Shown piece by piece: positions 24,531-28,742 of a stretch of DNA of 28,742 bases (its first letter is position 1; each line of letters starts with the position of its first letter). The translations under genes and the position numbers were made by a program. Under the pieces are notes generated by a model. It searched no databases and was not told the origin of the DNA. It was given only the letters and a program-made list of their open reading frames with translations. The stretch is taken from positions 1 to 28,742 of IMG/VR virus record IMGVR_UViG_3300024346_000384, one strand, 5' to 3'. This DNA is from a virus.

Positions 24531-27032
24531 ATGCCAGAAGTAGCAACAAGCGTTGATTTTAATTTCTCAAACTCTTCTGGATCGTCTCAAAAAGCGACGG
24601 TCCAGACCTCTTTGGATGCTTTTAATTTTGATGGAAGCCCAAAAACAGATGGAATAGTTGTTTCTGGAGTTAATGGACAAAAAATTACAATTGGCCAACC
24701 ACAGATACAATCTTTATTAAAAAACTTCTCAATAACAGAAATAACACAAAATCAAGACGCTATTTCAAAAGTCAAGACTTACAAACTACAAGACGATCTG
24801 TCTTTGGAGCTTGAGTCTAGGGTTGTTTTACTGAGGGGAGAACAAACTGGACCAGAGGGAGAGTTTGATTATGATGATTGGGTTTATAATTGGGCTGAAG
24901 TTCCAAATAATATAAAATATAATACAGGAAGACTTGCCGTTGGGAAACAAGCTCCAAAGATAGATGGTAGAGTTATTATTATTGGAGATCTATATAATGA
25001 AGTAGGTCTTGAGGATGTTAAAGGAGAAGCTTATAGCAGAGTATATTTAGGCGCAACAGAATATCCTAATTTTAATAAAGACCCAGATAATAATATATGG
25101 TTCATAAACTACAACTGGCCATCGCTTGGAGCCTTTATACCAGACAGGGGTAGCTGGCAGGATTCAAGACTAAGAATTGGGTATACACTTACCGATTTAA
25201 AAGCAGCTTTGGATTTGGCGGGCATATCTCATCAAGGCATACCCGACAATCAAGACTATTTAATGGACTCAAATGGTACATTGAGCTCGGTTTTGTCTGC
25301 TGCAGCTTCTCAAATAGGTTATTACTGGTATATTGATCCAGTTCAAGAAAAAATTGTCTGGCTTAATTCGAACAACATAGATGATCTTTCTGTTGATTCA
25401 TATATTGATACAACAGACCCAAAAATAATATCTTCTTCTTATACAGAGAGTATTATAAAACCAGCAAAAATATTGGCTTATAACGGAAACATTCAAAATG
25501 GAAACCCCGTAGATCCCCAAAAAACCCAAAAAGAAAGAAAACTATTAAAACCTTTTAAAAGAATGAATCTTTCTGATTCGGTTCAAAGTGATCTTGAATA
25601 CATGATGGGTATATATTATCTTTTTTGGAACAAAGGTGTTTTAGACCAAGATGTTTTTGATAAAATTTGGTATTATGGACATCATAAGTCAAGTAGTTTT
25701 AAGAGAGCATCGGAAGATTTAGGATATGACGACGTACTAGAGTATTATATGACAGGGGCTGATGGCTCTGCTAGTATTGGGGGACCTATTGGTGGGGCCC
25801 CATTGGATCTTTATGCGGCTTTTAATGCTTGGGCAGCTCTTCAAGACAGCGACAAGACTTCAAAGGGATCGTCTTTCTGGAATATTGTAAAGAAAAAAAA
25901 TATAGCCGAACAGTTTTTGACCGATAAAGATGATCAAAAAGGTAAGGACGCATTATATAAATTTGCCTATAGTTTACAAAAGCGAGGATCTCTACCAAAC
26001 TTAAATCTACAAAAATCAATAGCTTCACCTAGTGAATCTTATTTATTTGAGCTTATAAATTTATTCTTTGAATCTGCTTTTGGTGGACTGTATATTTCTT
26101 CTCCTATTAGTAACTATAGCAAAGAAAGAATGGTATTCAGCGAACAGGGAGAGTATAGTGTTATGGGTATATTTAGATCCGACACCCTTTTGTCGGAAAT
26201 AGATACGCTAAGGCCATTAGGTGATTTTTTGTCAACATTTGCTGGTTACGATGATGATTTAGAGGTAAAGGATCTTGTTAAAGAGTTTTATCCTAAATAT
26301 AAAACGACAAACAGATATTTTGCTTTTGCCATAAGACAAGTACCAAAAGAATATATTAAACAAGATGCCTTAGATGTAAAGCTCGCGGTCTTAGATAAAT
26401 ATAACGCTAAAATTGTAGAAGATCAATCTTCTATAAGATGGTTATTAGTAAATAACAGTCAAGCTATTGAAGAGAAGATTCAAGAAAGTCAAGACCTTTA
26501 TAATGCACAAAAAAACTTTATAATTCCAGATAATTATATAACAATACCATACGAAAAAAGAAGAAATCCTATTGCCGAAGAAGACGCCGAAAGAACTCAA
26601 GACGACAACGATGTACCAACGGAAACAAACTTTCGGGACTTAGATTTTAACAGAGATAAAAGAATATTTAAAGTAGAACAACCAGATAACTTAACAAATT
26701 TAAATCCTTTATCTTTAGAACAATATTCAGGAAACAATAAGTTGGAAATAAACGCTCTAATTTCGGTTAGGCAAAATACATTGAACCCAACACAAAGAAA
26801 GTCTTCAAGTAGAACGATTTATGATCTTTTTATACCAAGTTTTTCCCCTCTTTTGTCTTCCATATCTATAAAATTTGGTTCTGATGGAGTAAAAACCTCA
26901 ATAACTGAATCTAACTTGGATGTATTACCTAAAGACGAAAATATAATCATAGACAGAAACAAACAAGCTAAGTCTATTAACTCTACATTTACTAAAGTTA
27001 ATGCAGCGAGAAAAAATTCACTGGGGTTATAG
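24531..27032 (+). CDS. Putative tail hub (baseplate hub or Tal-like) protein
   Basis: The 833-residue protein is the last plus-strand structural gene. It shows a hub-type segment: YTLTDLKAALDLAGISHQGI (about 217-236), followed by VLSAAASQIGYYWYIDPVQEKIVWL (about 255-280). This run of a helix then a two-strand pattern with YYWYIDP is typical of the hub proteins that close the tail tube end (Tal/gp27-like). The N-terminus is Ser/Asn-rich. The middle (about 400-560) is helical with a Gly-rich loop (GGPIGGAPLD). The C-terminal 200 residues are charged and less ordered. No lysozyme or peptidase motif was recognised. The gene overlaps the convergent minus-strand gene by 6 bases and has no terminator between. 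Hub identity is inferred. Confidence 0.6.
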   Translation: MPEVATSVDFNFSNSSGSSQKATVQTSLDAFNFDGSPKTDGIVVSGVNGQKITIGQPQIQSLLKNFSITEITQNQDAISKVKTYKLQDDLSLELESRVVLLRGEQTGPEGEFDYDDWVYNWAEVPNNIKYNTGRLAVGKQAPKIDGRVIIIGDLYNEVGLEDVKGEAYSRVYLGATEYPNFNKDPDNNIWFINYNWPSLGAFIPDRGSWQDSRLRIGYTLTDLKAALDLAGISHQGIPDNQDYLMDSNGTLSSVLSAAASQIGYYWYIDPVQEKIVWLNSNNIDDLSVDSYIDTTDPKIISSSYTESIIKPAKILAYNGNIQNGNPVDPQKTQKERKLLKPFKRMNLSDSVQSDLEYMMGIYYLFWNKGVLDQDVFDKIWYYGHHKSSSFKRASEDLGYDDVLEYYMTGADGSASIGGPIGGAPLDLYAAFNAWAALQDSDKTSKGSSFWNIVKKKNIAEQFLTDKDDQKGKDALYKFAYSLQKRGSLPNLNLQKSIASPSESYLFELINLFFESAFGGLYISSPISNYSKERMVFSEQGEYSVMGIFRSDTLLSEIDTLRPLGDFLSTFAGYDDDLEVKDLVKEFYPKYKTTNRYFAFAIRQVPKEYIKQDALDVKLAVLDKYNAKIVEDQSSIRWLLVNNSQAIEEKIQESQDLYNAQKNFIIPDNYITIPYEKRRNPIAEEDAERTQDDNDVPTETNFRDLDFNRDKRIFKVEQPDNLTNLNPLSLEQYSGNNKLEINALISVRQNTLNPTQRKSSSRTIYDLFIPSFSPLLSSISIKFGSDGVKTSITESNLDVLPKDENIIIDRNKQAKSINSTFTKVNAARKNSLGL

Positions 27033-27809
27033 CTTCTTTATAGCAGTCAGTATTTTGCGACATTCTTTGGCGGGTACGTCTAAAAACGAAACCCAAGACT
27101 TAGCATCTTCGTTTCTGTAACCGTTAGAGGTCCATAATTGCCTCAGGAGGTCCTTAAAGGACTCAAAGGAATCAGATCCCGTCTTTTCGGAGAAAGACTT
27201 CTGGAGCATCATATGGGGCGTTAAAGCAATATTTTGTAAAGATCCTGTTTCAGTAACTAAATTGTCATACTTTACTGAAGTTCCAGTCTGAGTCTTGTCT
27301 GATTTGTCAATTTCGTCAGCGCCGACGATATTAATATTAAGAAAGTTTCTGACACAGCGAACAAAAGATCTGTTACAAGCGATGGTTTCCAAAAACTTAG
27401 CACAAAAATTGTCTGTATTTTGTAGTGTAGCATTAGCAACGTCTTCATAATGTACAATATCATTGTTGCCTTCGTAGTTTGCGGACCAAGTAACGCGACA
27501 CTTGGCGGTAACATAGCCAGATTCGGTATTAGTCTTGAAAGAAACGCTTTCAAAACCTCTTAGTCGAGCTAGGTCTTTAATTCCACCGAGCATTATTAGT
27601 AGTTGGTTGTCTTTCAACCCATCAATAGACTTTGGTACGTCTTTCTTTCGGGCTTCAAACCAGCCTTTGTTTGGATAAAGGAATTCGTCCTTGACCATCG
27701 ATCTCCAATCAACAGAGCCATCTTCATTGAAAGTATAATCAATATTTTCAAGCAAACCATGCTCGTTTCTTTTATAAATGTCTGGGCCGTAAACTTTTTT
27801 CTTACTCAT
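27027..27809 (-). CDS. Possible single-strand annealing protein
   Basis: The product is 260 residues from ATG at 27809; an in-frame ATG at 27818 is 3 codons upstream and may also be used. The pattern VTAKCRVTWSANYEG (about 100-114), a polar loop, and then a helix with ETIACNRSFVRCVRNFLNI (141-159) recalls phage annealing or recombination proteins of the ERF/Rad52-like group, where a conserved basic helix of the AxxRAxxRALR type follows a beta sheet. The basic N-terminus (KKKVYGPDIYKR) fits DNA binding. It starts inside the last codons of the glycosyltransferase gene and is co-directed with it. It marks the turn from structural to replication or recombination genes. Family identity is tentative. 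Confidence 0.35.
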   Translation of the reverse strand: MSKKKVYGPDIYKRNEHGLLENIDYTFNEDGSVDWRSMVKDEFLYPNKGWFEARKKDVPKSIDGLKDNQLLIMLGGIKDLARLRGFESVSFKTNTESGYVTAKCRVTWSANYEGNNDIVHYEDVANATLQNTDNFCAKFLETIACNRSFVRCVRNFLNINIVGADEIDKSDKTQTGTSVKYDNLVTETGSLQNIALTPHMMLQKSFSEKTGSDSFESFKDLLRQLWTSNGYRNEDAKSWVSFLDVPAKECRKILTAIKKL

Positions 27810-28742
27810 GGGAGGCATAGTAACACATAAGCCAATCCAAGTCAAGAAACAAATCTTCTTTTTCTTCAGAAATTTGGAAATAGGAATTGTATTGTTTTCC
27901 TTCGCATATTATTTTTCTTCTAGAAAATATATTCAGCTTTTCAAAATCTACCTCGCCTATTTTCTTTTTATTTTTTTCTATTATTTCTGATTTATAATAA
28001 GGATGTATTTTGTGATCAAAGTTTTTGAGCCTCTGATCGCTTACCTTTTCTTTATCGGTACACATCAGAATAAACTTTATTCCTTTTCTTGAAATTTCAT
28101 TAATAAAATCACCATCAAAAGAATCAGAAATATAATTTATGCATTTAATTTTTTCTTTTATTAGTAAATTTACAGGTATTGGCTTATCGGTCGTTATTTC
28201 TAATTTTGTCTGTGATATAAACTTACTCAAAACTTCAAGAGAAAAGTGTTTATCCATTCTTAGATTAATATTAGAACCTTTTGTTATACTTATTGATTTT
28301 CCTTTAGGTATTACTTCAATGTTTTCTAATTTATATGAATGTCCAAAATATACAGACTCAAATTCTTGATGGTTTTTTATATTTAATAACTTTAACACCG
28401 CGTTTGCAATTACCTCTGGTTTTATTTCGTCAATCCTCTTCGGATTTTCTTTTAGAGAAAACGTCGGTTTTATTTTTGAAAAGTCTGGAGCTAAATTTAT
28501 TATGTCTTTTTTGTCAGACCAGTATGGTCCAGCACACTCAGGGTAAAGATTGCCAAATATATTTACTATTTTTTTATTATAAGCAGAAGCAACATGAACA
28601 GGAAGACTATTAATACCAAGATGCAATAATGACTTTTTTATTATGTAAAAAGAGTTTTTATATGAACAGTTATTTAAAATCTTGTCAACAAATGGTAGCT
28701 TCTCTGTTTTTTCAGAACCTATTTGTATTACTTTTATGCCGT
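27802..28742 (-). CDS. Family-9-like glycosyltransferase with C-terminal extension, 5' end off the window
   Basis: The frame is open to the right edge, so the start lies beyond it; about 312 codons are visible. The visible N-terminal part contains KVIQIGS (near 28720-28740), a segment LHLGINSLPVHVASAYNKKI, then VNIFGNLYPECAGPYW. This is the arrangement in the C-terminal domain of heptosyltransferase-type enzymes (GT9), which transfer sugars from nucleotide donors. The usual Asp or Ser before HxA is replaced by a more hydrophobic run (NSLPVHVAS). After about residue 130 a further 180 residues of unknown type follow, with LEITTDKPIPVNLL and LDLDWLMCYY. A phage-encoded sugar transferase may modify host surface glycans or phage components. 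Only the C-terminal half is seen. Confidence 0.65.
   Translation of the reverse strand, partial: GIKVIQIGSEKTEKLPFVDKILNNCSYKNSFYIIKKSLLHLGINSLPVHVASAYNKKIVNIFGNLYPECAGPYWSDKKDIINLAPDFSKIKPTFSLKENPKRIDEIKPEVIANAVLKLLNIKNHQEFESVYFGHSYKLENIEVIPKGKSISITKGSNINLRMDKHFSLEVLSKFISQTKLEITTDKPIPVNLLIKEKIKCINYISDSFDGDFINEISRKGIKFILMCTDKEKVSDQRLKNFDHKIHPYYKSEIIEKNKKKIGEVDFEKLNIFSRRKIICEGKQYNSYFQISEEKEDLFLDLDWLMCYYASHE

Noticed and set aside
27819-27829. GTGTTAC before the annealing-like gene on the minus strand as another copy of the GTGTAAT motif
   Set aside because: It differs at a central position and lies in the coding end of the upstream gene; too weak to count.
28624-28626. TTG as the start of the glycosyltransferase
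   Set aside because: The same frame stays open to the window edge and the upstream residues (KVIQIGS and onward) fit the enzyme family, so the gene is truncated by the window.

Overview
This window is the virion-structure module of a tailed double-stranded DNA phage (Caudoviricetes), most likely a long-tailed siphovirus. All genes from the left edge to about 27,030 lie on the plus strand, tightly packed and often overlapping by 1-4 bases, in the usual order: large terminase (5' end outside the window), portal, prohead protease with scaffold, decoration-like protein, major capsid protein, a set of neck and connector genes, tail tube, two probable tail assembly chaperones, a 2073-residue tape measure, then distal-tail, LamG-like and tail-hub proteins. 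No contractile sheath gene is present, so a myovirus is unlikely. After a convergent junction at 27,027-27,032, two minus-strand genes begin another module: a possible single-strand annealing protein and a family-9-type glycosyltransferase that runs off the right edge.

The DNA is AT-rich. Most start codons follow short A/T-rich leaders with no Shine-Dalgarno sequence; the clear exception is the overlapping gene at 23763. Two sigma-70-like promoters (before the portal and after the capsid gene) place the start codon only 5 bases after the -10 box, so their transcripts may be leaderless. The heptamer GTGTAAT, or GTGTAAC, sits in most of the few real gaps, twice directly after a Rho-independent terminator. 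The layout suggests a series of short transcription units: portal onward, ending at the terminator after the capsid gene; connector genes; tail tube, ending at a second terminator; then the remaining tail genes. The host cannot be read from the sequence. The GY[VI]PNFA motifs recall, from memory, large structural proteins of aquatic phages, but this is not proof.

Features that stand out: a probable internal scaffold gene inside the protease gene, starting where codon use shifts; two adjacent chaperone-like genes in the same reading frame separated only by one amber codon; and a tape measure carrying six GY[VI]xN[FY]A motifs, a 56-residue duplication, and an inserted domain with PD-(D/E)XK nuclease-like residues. 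No tRNA, CRISPR array, insertion sequence, integrase, holin or endolysin was seen. No gene-free stretch exceeds 90 bases.
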